This document shows, piece by piece, positions 53,421 to 63,785 of a stretch of DNA of 64,000 nucleotides. Location of the stretch: assembly GCA_034509495.1 (NCBI GenBank), contig CM067523.1:17988379-18052378 (forward strand). The letters run 5' to 3'. The position numbers were made by a program, and so were the translations under genes. The stretch comes from Acestrorhynchus altus. Its lineage: Eukaryota; Chordata; Actinopteri; Characiformes; Acestrorhynchidae. Within the stretch, counting starts at the first letter, position 1. Each line of letters begins with the position of its first letter. The notes below the pieces were generated by a model that saw only the letters and a program-made list of their open reading frames with translations, searched no databases and was not told the DNA's origin.

Positions 53421-53690
53421 TGAGAGTAAATTAAGTTAGGCTAAGAAGTCTGGGTTCACACACTGACAGTTATAAACTTCTCGGTAAACTGTACAAAACA
53501 CAAGTCGCTTGTTGAAACTCCTTCTGTATTGCTCTTGGCAGAAGACAAAGCACAAAAAATATATGAATCCAGAACCAGAAAGAAGAAATACTGGATTAGT
53601 GTTTTTGTCTGCCTACACCTCATTCATAAAGGGGCTAAGTTATTAGATAGGTAATAATATAGTGCATTGAGGTTAAAACCAGCAGGAGCT

Positions 53691-53838
53691 GATTCCACTG
53701 AATTACAGTGACTGACTGGAGGAGCTTCTGTTTACATTGATTCTACTGAATTACAGCGACTGACGAGAGGAGCTCCGGTTTACACCGATTCTTTTGAATA
53801 ACAGCGACTGACGAGAGGAGCTTCTTCTGTTTATACTT
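53691..53838 (+). repeat. 48-bp tandem repeat, 3 copies
   Basis: Units start at 53,691, 53,739 and 53,787: GATTCcACTGAATTACAGtG, ACTGACtgGAGGAGCTtC, tGTTTACAtt. The third has a three-base insertion. 48 bp is a multiple of three, but stops occur, so no protein is inferred. Confidence 0.85.
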
Positions 53839-53884
53839 AGTTTTAGCCAGGTTGTGGGTCAGCAAACTCAAATGCTCATTCTAA

Positions 53885-54165
53885 GCAAATTAGCATTGAT
53901 TTCTAAAAAAGAAATGTCAAATTGTGGAGTTGATTGCCATCCTCGAGAAACAAGCAAGCCTGTGCCTTCACCTCTGTCAACATTTCATGGAGAGTGAGAG
54001 AAAGCAAAGACAGAGCAGCTGGAGTTGTATTCTCTAAGGTGATCCACGTCTCCGTTAGAGCCAGAAAGTTGAGAGGTTGGGCAGATGCCAGAGCTGAAAT
54101 GAAGTCAGCTTTCTGTACTGCAGACTTGCATTTCCAGAACCCCTAAGTTACAGTCACCTGAGAAT
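53885..54165 (-). pseudogene. LINE apurinic-type endonuclease domain fragment (L2-like)
   Basis: A minus-strand frame reads WKCKSAVQKADFISALA, then QPLNFLALTETWITL and ENTTPAALSLLSLTLHE (about 54,135-53,985). LALTETW is the active-site Glu motif of the APE-like endonuclease at the N-terminus of LINE ORF2. Upstream and downstream domains are absent here. It is probably from the same LINE group as 8,952-9,780, but the two share no overlapping segment to prove it. Confidence 0.8.
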
Positions 54166-55428
54166 CTTGTGAAACAGGTGGTTGAATGAAGTTGCTGGTA
54201 TTGCAATTTCTGCTACAGTGTTTGCATCTTTGGGTGTTGCAGGAGGTGATGACAAGAAGAGAGAAACATATTGGAAACTAGAGTTTTTCAAATCCCAATC
54301 TACCTACAAATCCACCGGCCTACCTACATATCCCTTAAATTGACCTAGAATTGCAAACTGGAGCTCCGCCCCTGCAATTCACACTTTAACTAACCAAAAA
54401 TGCACGTTTTCAAAAGAATAGGTACAAGGCCAACCTAGAAAAACTGTTCTTGCATTTGCTAGTATTAACCACGTCTGAGAAAACAGAAAGAGAATCTTAC
54501 TCTTGGTTAGTGGAGCCTTACTTAACAGGCACGTATTCTGCACCTACTCAGTAATTTTCTGCTTTTAATCTGAAGTGTTTTCTTTTTCAAGTATTGGTCA
54601 TATTGTGGTGATGGGTGAGTGCTCTCAAATGAAAATATTATTTAGGAAAAAACTAATTGAAAGCTGTGGTTTCCTCTCTCCAGGTGCCCGCCTTGCCCCC
54701 TATGTACAGGTGAGATGAGATTTGGAAAGCAGCTGTGAGATGAACACACAGTGGAATCTGTTCTGTTTGATTTCCAGCTGAAACTCTTTTCTTTCCTTTG
54801 CTCTGCAGGGCAACAGCAGCTACAGGGTTTCTGCTTAATTACATTAAACTGTTTGAAGGAGGTACCAAAACACTCCATGTTTCACCTACAGAGCACACTG
54901 ATGTCATTTTCAAAGGTAAAAGTCCTGGAAGGTGTACAGCGTGAAGAACTTGAAGTTGCAGATGTGATGTGGAGATAAAAAAAGATGAAAGGAGGCTTGG
55001 GGGATGACCAGACTGTGCTGTGAGTGATGTACAGTGTGTTAGGTTTTTTTCTGGAAATTATGGACTGTTTCAGTCGTAGGTGAGGCAATGGATTGTATGA
55101 GTTTGTTATTTGGGTTTTTCTTAAAAACCCAAATCTAGTAATTATACATGAAACAAAATAGATTTTGGTTGGTGATGCACTCATTTGTGATGAACTGTTT
55201 TTTGTATTTTGATTTAATGTGAATTTATTTGGTTATGATAAACTGACTGAGTGAACTGAATCATATGCAAAATGGTGAATTTTTGGGTGTACCTTGTATA
55301 TTGGCAGGGCAACAGTGATGAGTAAAACTCATTTTTCCTTGCATGGTGTATTTGCATACTAAGTGTGCTTTTCCACTGTGTGTGTAGTCATTTCCCCTGG
55401 CTACCCTCTCTTGGATGTACCTTGATTT
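54166..55428. other. Non-coding sequence with weak exon-like signals
   Basis: Low-copy. Two pyrimidine-rich AG sites (TTTCCTCTCTCCAG at 54,683 and TTTCCTTTGCTCTGCAG at 54,808) and donor-like gtgaga (54,710) and gtaaaa (54,916) define possible 26- and 107-bp exons. No protein is recognised. The remainder to 55,428 is AT-rich, with no gene. Confidence 0.3.

Positions 55429-55429
<1 letters not shown>

Positions 55430-55499
<70 letters not shown>
55430..55499. repeat. (CAAT)n tetranucleotide microsatellite
   Basis: About 17 perfect ATCA/CAAT units. The Gln-Ser-Ile-Asn frame is an artefact. 55,500-55,894 carries no recognised gene. Confidence 0.97.
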
Positions 55500-55894
55500 T
55501 TTGCCCTCAATGTTGTAGGTCATAAGACCAAGTTTAACATGTTCTTGCACAAACTTTTATGCTGTTTAAGGCTTATATTAAGGCTTTATGTTTCCCGTAA
55601 CTGTATTCTAGTCTCTGACTTCGACTAAAAGAAAGATTTTCCTTCAGGTGGAACTCTTTCAGCTATGTGATTTATCAGCTGTCCAGGACCCAATGCAGAA
55701 AAGCATCTGTCAGTTTTTTACATTAACTAAAAGAATGCTTTTCCAATTCCTCCATGCAGAATTCTTTCAGCTGTCTTTTCATATGTCTGTATTTGAGTTG
55801 TTCTAAAGCTTAGTTGAGGAATTTAAAAGTGCAAAAGCAGGTTAAGAAAGAATATTACTCGGGTCAAAGGAGGAACTGATTAATGCAGCAGCAC

Positions 55895-56520
55895 CAGTGA
55901 CAAAATCAGGAAGAAAGTGGAAACCCAGTGAGGCAGTGCTGTCAGCAATGAGGGCATTGGAGCACAGTGATGTGATGTGGCAGGTGTAAAATGGGAGAGC
56001 AGGATCTATGGAAACTATTCAGAAAAGCCACATCACCATAGAGAAGGCAAATGGTTACAAGCTTTATTCAAGAACGGGAAGAGGAAGAATGATGTGAAAC
56101 TACAGCCTGGTTACAGCCTAGAGAGGTTGGAGAATGTAGAGAAGCAAAGAATCTGTTGGTGAGAGGTATAGACGTTGGATGCAAGTTGTATCAAATTTCT
56201 GTTGGGAGGTACTTATGATGTCCTCCCAACTCCACAAAACCTTGTTCAGTAGATAGGTGAAGATCCAGCTTGTAAATTGTGTGCTGGCACTGGCACATTG
56301 AAACACATTTTGTCAGCAAGTAAGGTTAGCTTGTCACAAGGTTGTTACACATAGAGCCATAATCAGGTAACAACACTGAGGCCCAAAATTGTGTTATACT
56401 CAGAGAGCAAACACGTAGTTTATTTTATTGCATTGATGGTTCCATTTGAAGATGAGGCTGAGGTGATGGCTGAAGTGAGAGACCGTGGGTGGCTGGTACT
56501 TTGATTCAACAGTAACTTTA
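55895..56520 (+). pseudogene. LINE ORF2 C-terminal fragment, decayed
   Basis: Broken forward frames give VGRYL.CPPNSTKP in one frame (TYDVLPTPQNLV in another), then a zinc-binding motif DPACKLCAGTGTLKHILSAS (56,253-56,320) with CxxC and His. These are followed by VTRLLH and VPFEDEAEVMAEVRDRGW (56,440-56,490). This Cys-rich C-terminus followed by a VPFE block is what I know from fish non-LTR retrotransposons. No RT domain is attached. Stops and frameshifts throughout. Confidence 0.6.
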
Positions 56521-56670
56521 GTGGGTTGGTGTAGGGTCTTGTTTGTAGTATTGGGTAAAGACAGGTGACAATGTTGCTGATTTGATTATACATGACCACA
56601 GCAACTTTAGATAAATGTTATATATTGGAAAAGGGGTGGGCCCTATGTATAACCCTGTATAATGTCATGT

Positions 56671-56837
56671 ACCGTATTTTCTGGACTATAAGCCGCTACT
56701 TTTTTTCCACACTTTAAACCACGCGGCTTATAATGAGGTTCAGCTTTTTCTTCTTATACATGTTATTTTCCAGGGTTTTTTTTAAACTTTGTGGGTGTGG
56801 CTTATGTGGGTACGCCTTATAGTCTGGAAAATATGGT
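56671..56837. mobile_element. Short MITE with inverted ends (CCGTATTTTCtGGACTATAAGcC)
   Basis: Left end ACCGTATTTTCTGGACTATA, then AGCCGC. The right end read inverted gives ACCATATTTTCCAGACTATA, then AGGC. Internal GCGGCTTATAATGAGG and GTGTGGCTTATGTGGG repeat the terminal words. It belongs to the well-known non-autonomous DNA transposons whose ends read CGGACTATAAG. No coding capacity. Confidence 0.85.
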
Positions 56838-57474
56838 ACATATGTACATGTCTGTGAATAACCCTGTAATCTTCATGTATTAACATATATACAAGTTTAG
56901 TTTTTTTAAATGCATTTAACTTTTATTTGTCCAACAAAGTTTTACCTAAAACTTAATTAAACACATCATGTATTCAATGCAGGAGGTTACCTCAAAGATT
57001 TTAATAAATTATTTAATTTTTAATAAAATTTGACAGTAACACCTTGAATATCATAACAAGCATCATCCCCGAAATCACCCCAAAAAGCAAAACAAACACC
57101 TAGCATCCAATAGATATGGCATGCCAAGTTGTTAGGAGGTCACCTAATAACAGTCATCTGAAAACCAAAATCTTAACACCACCAGGAACAACAGGGCAAT
57201 CATCTCTGCAATCATCTAGGATACCATAGCAGCTACCTAGCAAACACGCACCACCTGTAACAACACAGAAAACCTCTATGAGCTCCTTAACAACTACCTG
57301 AGATTCCATAGTACTTTGAAAAATTATTGCATATACTTTACGCTTTTCACAAAATTGTACTATTTACTCTGCACTTTCTTCTGGAAATGAGTTGCTTTAG
57401 TTTCATAAAAGGTGGTTATGGTTACATTCAACAACTATGACCTAAGTTCTGACATGACAAAACAATTTCACATT
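56838..57474. repeat. AT-rich flank plus decayed GCAACCACCT-type tract
   Basis: 57,060-57,315 contains diverged units (CACCTAGCATCCAATAG, ACCATAGCAGCTACCTAGCAA, TTAACAACTACCTGAGATTCC) matching 7,630-7,815 in style. The rest is AT-rich, with no gene. Confidence 0.5.
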
Positions 57475-57494
57475 TATTATTATTATTATTATTA

Positions 57495-57538
<44 letters not shown>

Positions 57539-57575
57539 AATAATAATAATAATAAAAATGATAATAATAATAAAT
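57475..57575. repeat. (TTA)n(TAA)n palindromic microsatellite
   Basis: A TTA run switches to TAA near 57,534, so the two halves are complementary and could fold as one long hairpin. One GTT and one AAAATG interruption. Confidence 0.95.
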
Positions 57576-57717
57576 TATACATATTTAGTGATTGCATTTA
57601 TATATGTTTTATACCAATAATCATTAAAATACAGTGCAATACATTTTTAACACCTGTTATGAAATTATGATTCAGACTCATCTCAAGGTTTCCCTAATTG
57701 TTCCCTGATTTGATAGG

Positions 57718-58350
57718 GTATGTGAGAGGTTTGATAATCAGTTTATCATATTTGATAGTGAGTGTGAGAGGTTCGATAGTGTGGGTAAGAGGTTTGATAA
57801 TGAGCATAAGAAGTTTTAGAGTGAGTGTGAGGTTTGATATGAGAGTGGCTTAACAGTGTAAGCACAATTTAATTGAATTCAATTAGTAAATAAAAAAATG
57901 ATAATGGGTGTTTATCACATTAAATGATTGACATTGAGTTTAAGTGGGATTTAATAGCACATGTGAGACATTTGAGTGTCAGGGGTTTGATAGTTAGTGA
58001 AGTTTTGATACTGAGTTTGAAAGAGGTGACAGTGAATGAGAGGTTTGACAGTGAATATGAAAAGATTGATAGTGACTGTAAGTGATAGTGAGTGTGAAAG
58101 GTCTGATGAAAGAGATTTGAGAGTGAGTGCAAAAGGTTTTATAGAGAGTGTAAAGTGTTAAGGATATGATAAGGAGGGTGAGAGGTCTGATAATGAGTGA
58201 GAGAGAGAGTTTAATAGTGCGTTTGAAATGTTTGATTATTTGTATTATAGGTCTGATAGTGAGTGAGAGGTTTGATAGTGAATACACAAAGATTAATGTG
58301 AAGTATAAAAGGTTTGATTGTGAAGGTGAGATGTTTGAGTCAAAAGGTCT
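57718..58350 (+). repeat. Diverged tandem repeat, core GTGAGaGGTTTGATAGTGAGT
   Basis: About 25 imperfect units built from GAGTGTGAGAGGTTTGATAGT with variable spacing. Typical segments are GTGAGAGGTTTGATAATCAG, GAGTGTGAGAGGTTCGATAG and GAGTGAGAGGTTTGATAGTG. A 70-100 bp AT-rich interruption lies near 57,860-57,950. Frames over it (Leu-Ser-Ile-Lys rich on minus) are artefacts. Confidence 0.85.
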
Positions 58351-58439
58351 CTCATAGTTTCTCGCACTTACTCTTCACAGTACTGAAGGTCATTCTATCA
58401 CTGAACTGCAATTTTAATTGTTAGATCTCGCTCTACTGT

Positions 58440-58760
58440 GCCTGGTCTCTTATCCTTCATTTAATACACTTGTAATCTCATACCCTGGTGGATGTTCTCA
58501 TCCGCAGGGCCGCGCTGTAGGTGGTTGATGCAGCAGGAGTCGAGCCAAAGGCTGCAATTAAGCAAACCTCCAGTGCTATTCTTACTTCCCCTTTGTTGTG
58601 CATCACAAACTTCCTCCTCATCACACTTCAATTATTCTGATGAGCTCTGTTTAAAGGCAGGGAGAAAGCATACAGTAGATCTCAGCGTGGTGCAGCCTGG
58701 AGAGATTCTATGTCATGCTGGCACAGTTTGAGACCCAAAGTCTGTCCTGCAGTTGCGCTA
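58440..58760. promoter_or_regulatory. Candidate conserved non-coding element
   Basis: GC-balanced block with CATCCGCAGGGCCGCGCTG, GCTGCAATTAAGCAAACC, TTCAATTATTCTGATGAGC and TAGATCTCAGCGTGGTGC. A 79-codon forward frame spans it, but there is no recognised domain. 58,761-59,000 is AT-rich with TTATTGTTGTGATATCGATA-type palindromes. Confidence 0.3.
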
Positions 58761-59000
58761 GGCGGTGTTTTTCTGCTGTTATATCATGGAAGGCTGTTTC
58801 ATTTTGAGGGACACTCTTTTAGCTACTGTGAGCTTAAGGGCTGGTAATTATCCCAATATGTCTAATGAGAGTTTGTATAACACATTTTATTGTAAAAAGG
58901 CTTAAATTATTAACTATCAATTTGTTTATGTGTATTGTATTATTGTTGTGATATCGATATTGATAGTTAATACATTGATATTGTCAGTACCAACTTGCTG

Positions 59001-59255
59001 GGGCAGTATGGTGATGCAGTGGGTAGTGTATGTAGTGCACAGCTCCAGGGGCCTGTGGTTGTGGGTTCAGTTCTTGCTCTGGTCTTTAGTTAGTTCTGTG
59101 TCGTCTGGGCACTCCAGTTTCCAAAAACACATAGTGGGTGAACTGGCTATGTTAAATTTGCCCAAGGGTGTGTGGCATCCTGACCAGAGGGATATTCCTG
59201 CCTTGCATCCAACAATACTGAGTAGGCTCTAAGCTCACTACAACCCTAACAAGGA
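59001..59255 (+). mobile_element. tRNA-derived SINE (GGGCAG..GGTGGCGCAGTGGGTAG type)
   Basis: Box A-like TGGTGATGCAGTGGGTAG (59,009-59,026) and box B-like GGTTGTGGGTTCAGTTC (59,057-59,073) are followed by CACTCCAGTTTCCAAAAACA, GTGGCATCCTGACCAGAGG, ATTCCTGCCTTGCATCCAAC and GAGTAGGCTCTAAGCTCAC. This is the layout of an abundant fish SINE. The part between box B and the CTCCAGTTTCC segment is shortened by deletion. Confidence 0.8.
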
Positions 59256-60070
59256 GTTTGAGAAGGAAGGGGCTGTTTGCTCTGCTTGTAAATTTAAATT
59301 AAAGTACGAATTTCAGAATAAAAGTCATGAGAATGAATAATACTGATATATAAATAATAAAAAACAACAACAGACATTGTTTTTTTTTTTGGAGATAAAG
59401 ACCCTCTCATCGTCACTACACTTTGAATCACCAGTGCTGATTAAGTCCAAATGCAATCAATGCTCAATACCACCAGTAATGGTTGTATTACTGTTGTCCT
59501 TATTCCCATTCCTCTCTAGTCCAAATCGGATGCTTCCACTTGCAAATATATCATATTTTGGAGTCCATCGCTTCTCCATGTTGGACACACTGTCCAGTTT
59601 CAAAGGAACATAGAGAAATACTTTGTTTAAAAAAAATGGTGCTTCAAAAAGGTTTTGGGTTTGTTCACTCAAAAAGCTCCTCTTTGTGAATTCTTGATGG
59701 GGAATATATTGAGCTCTAGAACCATAACCATCCAGGGCCTAAAGGACACCAGTGTATTGGGAATTATTTGACCTCAGAGCTCAGTGTGAAAGGTCATTCT
59801 GCAGAGACGTGCTTTTTTAATACCTTGTCCACTAGATTGAAGCTTTTCTTCTCAGAAACAGACCTGAGAAGATTATCAAGGAGCTGCTGACTCTCCCTCT
59901 CCTTCAGCCTATCTAATCCACCTTCTGCAAATTGTGCTTCATGATGTAGCATTGAATATACACAGAAGAACATTTTGATTATACATGATAAAATTATGTT
60001 TATTATTAAGTGTCCTTCATTATTTGGAAATTATTGTATTGTGTTGATATTTTGAATGTTGGGTCCCAGA
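59256..60070. other. Non-coding sequence; starts with family-alpha-like text
   Basis: AGAAGGAAGGGGCTGTTTGC then TTTCAGAATAAAAGTCATGA (59,258-59,330) parallels 29,385-29,480 and the end of 19,150-19,365. The rest is AT-rich with short frames only. Confidence 0.4.
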
Positions 60071-60071
60071 G

Positions 60072-60099
60072 ACGACGACAACAACAACAACAACAACAA

Positions 60100-60167
<68 letters not shown>

Positions 60168-60168
60168 G
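60072..60168. repeat. (AAC)n(ATT)n compound microsatellite
   Basis: GACGACGACAAC leads to eight AAC units, then about 24 ATT units. Located about 30 bp beyond the 3' tail of the LINE copy that follows. Confidence 0.97.
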
Positions 60169-60198
60169 TATAGCATCTTTCTTTCATAAATACATAAA

Positions 60199-60745
60199 AC
60201 ATTTACATTTATGAGATTTGACAGACACTCTAAAACTAGCTAGAAGCTAGCTAAAGCTAGTTTCTAGAGGCTAGAATCCAGAGATACCTCAAGCTTAGAT
60301 GCTGCCAAAATACAAATGTCAGGTTGGAGACCTCCATACCCACAAGATTCAGTATAATTTTAAGCCTTTAATGTGTTAAACAGTCTTGAAAGAGATGGTC
60401 TTCAGTTGCCATTTGAAGTAAGCAAGTGACATAGCTGTTTGGACCCCTAGGGAACGTTTGAATTTCCCCACTTTGCCAGGACAGAAAAGAGTCTGGATAC
60501 TTGTCTTCCTGAACAATGGTGAGTCAAGCAAAGCTGTACTTGATGCTCTAAGGGCTCAAGTACAGAGGGGTTGGTCCAGTTTTGGGTTTGTAGACTAGCC
60601 GTTGAAGGGAATGCAGCAGAAGTGTTACATGGCTTAAATTGGGAGCATTTAAAACAAACCATGCTTCTGACTGTTCACATAGGAAGGCCAGCTGGAAGGG
60701 AGGTTCAATAGTCATGTCTTGAAATGACAAAAGACTGAAAAAGTA
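60199..60745 (-). pseudogene. L2-like LINE 3' region, second copy, decayed
   Basis: Homologous to 8,952-9,780. The tail ends in ACATTTACATTTATGAGATT (plus strand) and is followed by AATCCAGAGATACCTCA..CTTAGATGCTG, GATTCAGTATAATTTTAA, GAAAGAGATGG.CTTCAGT and CCAGGACAGAAAAGAGTCTGG. On minus, LNAPNLSHVTLLL (about 60,650-60,612) corresponds to INFPKFSHVTPLL in the other copy. A GCTAGAAGCTAGCTAAAGCTAG palindromic insertion is present at 60,236-60,262. Confidence 0.75.
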
Positions 60746-61199
60746 TGAAAAGAGACTGAAAAAGTTCCAGTCAGTTCTCAAAAGAACATTTAGGAATCAT
60801 ATACTACCTTGCTAAAAGTACTGCACTACATATCCCTGTATCATAACAGGTATTATACTCTTGCCAGAACACAGCCCTAGTCACAACCTGCAATTAATAA
60901 AATGTGAAACTTGTTTTAAAGGAATCTTTCGATGTATTACAAACTATGGCTAAATTGTAAAACTAGCAGCATACAAATTCCCTGTTGTCATCAAATATCC
61001 ATCACAGGTCCAACACTATTAATATGTTTGGTGCCCTGTCAGACTACAAAGAGCATAAGTACTGACAGATCATCAGAGAAGCATCACAATCATAAATTTA
61101 TGGATTCTAATATTTCAGTGACTTGGCCAAGACCAAGTCCTGCGTGCAAATCCCAATTCAAATTTACAATATGATGAAACCTGTTGCAAGACTGCACAA
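60746..61199. other. Non-coding sequence, no gene
   Basis: Low-copy AT-rich text; nothing recognised. Confidence 0.4.
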
Positions 61200-61560
61200 A
61201 AAGAAGGCTCCATCTGTGTGGAGAATAAATGCAATTAGGGGTCCCTAGCAATTAACGCCTAATCTTAGTAATTATCATTATTATCATGGTTTGAAAGGAA
61301 GGCGTTTGTAAGAAAAGCAGAGTTCAAGATGCTGAGTATTAGGCTTATATTATGTTCCATTTATTATTAAAATCAGAAGGACCAATCATGTCATAGTGAT
61401 GAATCGGAGTCCCGTCTTTGAAAGCCTCTCAACATCAAATGCAACATTTTGCTTTTATTCAGCCCCTTGACTGAATATTTCTGTGTGCTCCAGAAGCATA
61501 AGTCCCATTACAGCAAGAAAGCACATCGCTGAAAGGCTAAAATCACCTGCTTGCAATGAG
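61200..61560. promoter_or_regulatory. Candidate conserved non-coding element
   Basis: AATAAATGCAATTAGGGGTC, AGCAATTAACGCCTAATC, AGTAATTATCATTATTATCATGG, CATTTATTATTAAAATCAG and GACCAATCATGTCATAGTG occur in a non-repetitive block with a high density of ATTA and TAAT cores. No coding frame. Confidence 0.4.
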
Positions 61561-61744
61561 TCACATAACCTGTGGTTGAACACAAGAGGTATCCAACTTC
61601 TTCGATCCAGTTTCCAGTCCTGGATTGTATAAGAAAATAATTTGAACTAAACTGACCAGAGCTTAAAACTGCATTGAGATTTGTACCAAACCAAGTATCT
61701 GCAATCATAGTAAGTAGTTTCTTCTACTCTACCATCCTAGCTGC

Positions 61745-61897
61745 ACATACAGCAGACAGACAGAACAGATAGACAGACAGATACACACGGCATAGACCAT
61801 AGCACACACATGACAGATAGACTCATAGCATACTGGATAGAAATACAGACAGCTAGAGGAAAAACAGGCAGACAGACAGAACCCTAACCCTAACCCC
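61745..61897. repeat. GACA/GATA-rich tract with short telomere-like block
   Basis: Degenerate CAGACAGACAGA, GATAGACAGACAGATAC and ACAGATAGACTCATAG words run to 61,880. The tract ends in CCCTAACCCTAACCCC (61,882-61,897), two and a half telomere-type units. Confidence 0.8.
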
Positions 61898-61984
61898 ATG
61901 AACACCTTTCACTTCAACATATTTTAACATATGGCAATTTGATCAAAACTCATTTATAAAATGTACTTAATAGAAATATATTTT

Positions 61985-62340
61985 TCTCGTGGTCAGAAAT
62001 GCTCTGCAGAACAGGTGAGGAGGCAGACATTCTTGCTGGGTTCGATTATTTACTATCTACACAAAACACCAGGATGCATAGATGAAGCAGATACGCTGAC
62101 AGATACAAACACACAAAAACCAAAAAGGCAGACTGAAACAAAGCTGATGCAGCTGATACACCGGTGGAACTTTCCCTCAAGTTTGGATGGGGGGGTCTTC
62201 CTCCAAAGCTCAGAAGGTCCTTAAAATCTTGATCTCCCAAAACAAAATACCAGGATATATAGAGGAAGCACACACACTGACCTAGAAACAAACACACTCA
62301 AAAACCAGTAAAGACAGACCAGAAAAAAGCACCTTAAAAC
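61985..62340 (-). repeat. Direct duplication of a roughly 90-bp segment, period about 180 bp
   Basis: ACAAAACACCAGGATGCATA then GATGAAGCAGATACGCTGAC at 62,061 recurs as ACAAAATACCAGGATATATA then GAGGAAGCACACACACTGAC at 62,242. Both continue AAACACACaaAAACCA and GACAGACC-like text. The ACCAGGATATATAGAGG wording resembles the promoter zone of fish LTRs on the minus strand, so this may be duplicated LTR debris. Confidence 0.55.
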
Positions 62341-62379
62341 ACAGACAAAACTCCTGCAGCTGCCTTTGATACAATAAAC

Positions 62380-63125
62380 ATTTCATAGTGGTTTCTATGA
62401 TGGATAGCTCTCTAGACCCTACTGCAGCAAAGAAGCCCCAAACTATGATTCTATCACCATCTGTCTTCTCTTACTCTGCACAAATATTTCAACTTTGGAT
62501 TCATCTGTCCAAAGCACATCGTTGCAGAGATCCTGGCCTTTGTCTAGGTTTTCCCTGGTAGACTTTAGCTTTGCTCTGATGTTTTTTGACAGACCAAACC
62601 AGGGTTTCCTTCTTGCACTCCTCCCATGTAAATCAAACTTGTTTGGTCTCTTTCTGATGGTAGAACTTTGATATCAACTGTGGCAAAAGTCCCATGGTGA
62701 CATGTAGGGTTGTTGGAGACTTCTTTATTTTGCGGTCTGCTCTTGGGCTGGACTTACTAGGGTGGTCTGACCTGGCCATGATGGCAGTTGGTTTATATGT
62801 AAATGGCTGAATGGAGTGGAACAGCTGATTTCTAATTGTTTTGTGATATTTTTAAATCCCTTCTCAGATTCATCTACATCTACAAGCTTCTTTCTGTCTC
62901 AGACCTCCGATCTTTGGATCTTGGCATGGTGATAAGAAGTAATCAATGTGTCTGTGTGCTCTCTTATTTTACAAATGGATTTACAATCATAAATTTTACA
63001 AATCATGTATAAAAGACATTTATTCATTTGTACGTGTTTAGTTATATCACCTCAAATGCTCAATATATTTAGAATGAAGATCAAATATCCATATGTTTAA
63101 AAATGTTAAAGTCAAAGGTGTTGAC
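62380..63125 (-). mobile_element. Tc1-like DNA transposon, family A copy 4
   Basis: On minus, the 5' end AAACATATGGATATTTGATC then TTCATTCTAAATATATTGAG matches the ends of 39,240-40,170. Then come ATGCCAAGATCCAAAGATCG (62,927, a transposase-like start, MPRSKDRR), CCAACAACCCTACATGTCACC, GATTTACATGGGAGGAGTGC and GTGCTTTGGACAGATGAATC (62,519-62,500, LWTDES active-site zone). GATAGAATCATAGTTTGGGG then CTTCTTTGC follows at 62,454. It retains more of the transposase than the other copies but is frame-broken and lacks the 3' end. Confidence 0.75.
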
Positions 63126-63465
63126 ACGACTATGTTACAAATATGTGGACATCCTTTCTAATGAATGCTTTCACACTTTGGGTTGTAGCTATTACTGACA
63201 GACATGTGCAAATGCACACACAAAGCTGTGCTTTTGGGATGAGTTAGGAATGAGGTGGGGTGGTAATCATCCTGACCTCATGATAAGACCTAATGCTCTT
63301 ATTGTTGAAAGTAGTCGAATCCTCACAGCAGTGCTACACAATCTAGAAAGCCTTCCCTGGACAGAGGCAGTTACTCCAATACACTCTTTTTAAATACCCT
63401 AGATTTCAGATGAAACAATGAATGAGCAGGTATCTGAATACTTTTGTTCATACAATGTTTAAAAT
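63126..63465. other. Non-coding sequence, no gene
   Basis: TTTGTGGACATCCTTTCTAATG-like text (63,145-63,165) and GAGCAGGTATCTGAATACTTTTG (63,424) are reminiscent of Tc1-like element ends, but no paired repeat can be shown. Confidence 0.35.
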
Positions 63466-63467
63466 GT

Positions 63468-63785
63468 AGCAGACAGACAAAAACAGACAGAACAGACAGC
63501 AGGTGGGAGCGGTAGACAGCAAAAAGAGCAGACATGTAGACAGATAGCACACAGGCAGGAAAGATGGACAGATAGATGGATATCAGTCGAATAAATACAG
63601 ATAAACATATAGCAGACCCACATGCATGACAGAATAGAAGTACAGACAGACAGAGAGACACAGAATACGGCATCGAGACAGTATAGCCAGAGAGACAAGA
63701 CACACAGATAGCAGAAAGGTCAGAGCTATGCATAGTAGTCAGACAGAAAAGACAGTGTGTCACAATAGACAGACAGACATGAGAG
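63468..63785. repeat. GACA/GATA-rich degenerate tetranucleotide tract
   Basis: AGCAGACAGACAAAAACAGACAGA, GGACAGATAGATGGATATCAG, ACAGACAGACAGAGAGACAC and AGACAGACAGACATGAGAG recur with spacer sequence. Frames of 79-130 codons on minus are Cys/Leu/Ser/Val-rich products of this tract. 63,786-64,000 is ordinary sequence. Confidence 0.8.

Noticed and set aside
60020..60202. Poly-Asn/poly-Val frame
   Set aside because: Translation of the (AAC)n(ATT)n microsatellite.
61882..61897. Chromosome end or true interstitial telomere
   Set aside because: Only two and a half units embedded in unrelated sequence.
63371..63763. 130-codon Cys/Leu-rich minus frame
   Set aside because: Translation of the GACA/GATA-rich tract; neighbouring frames are equally open.
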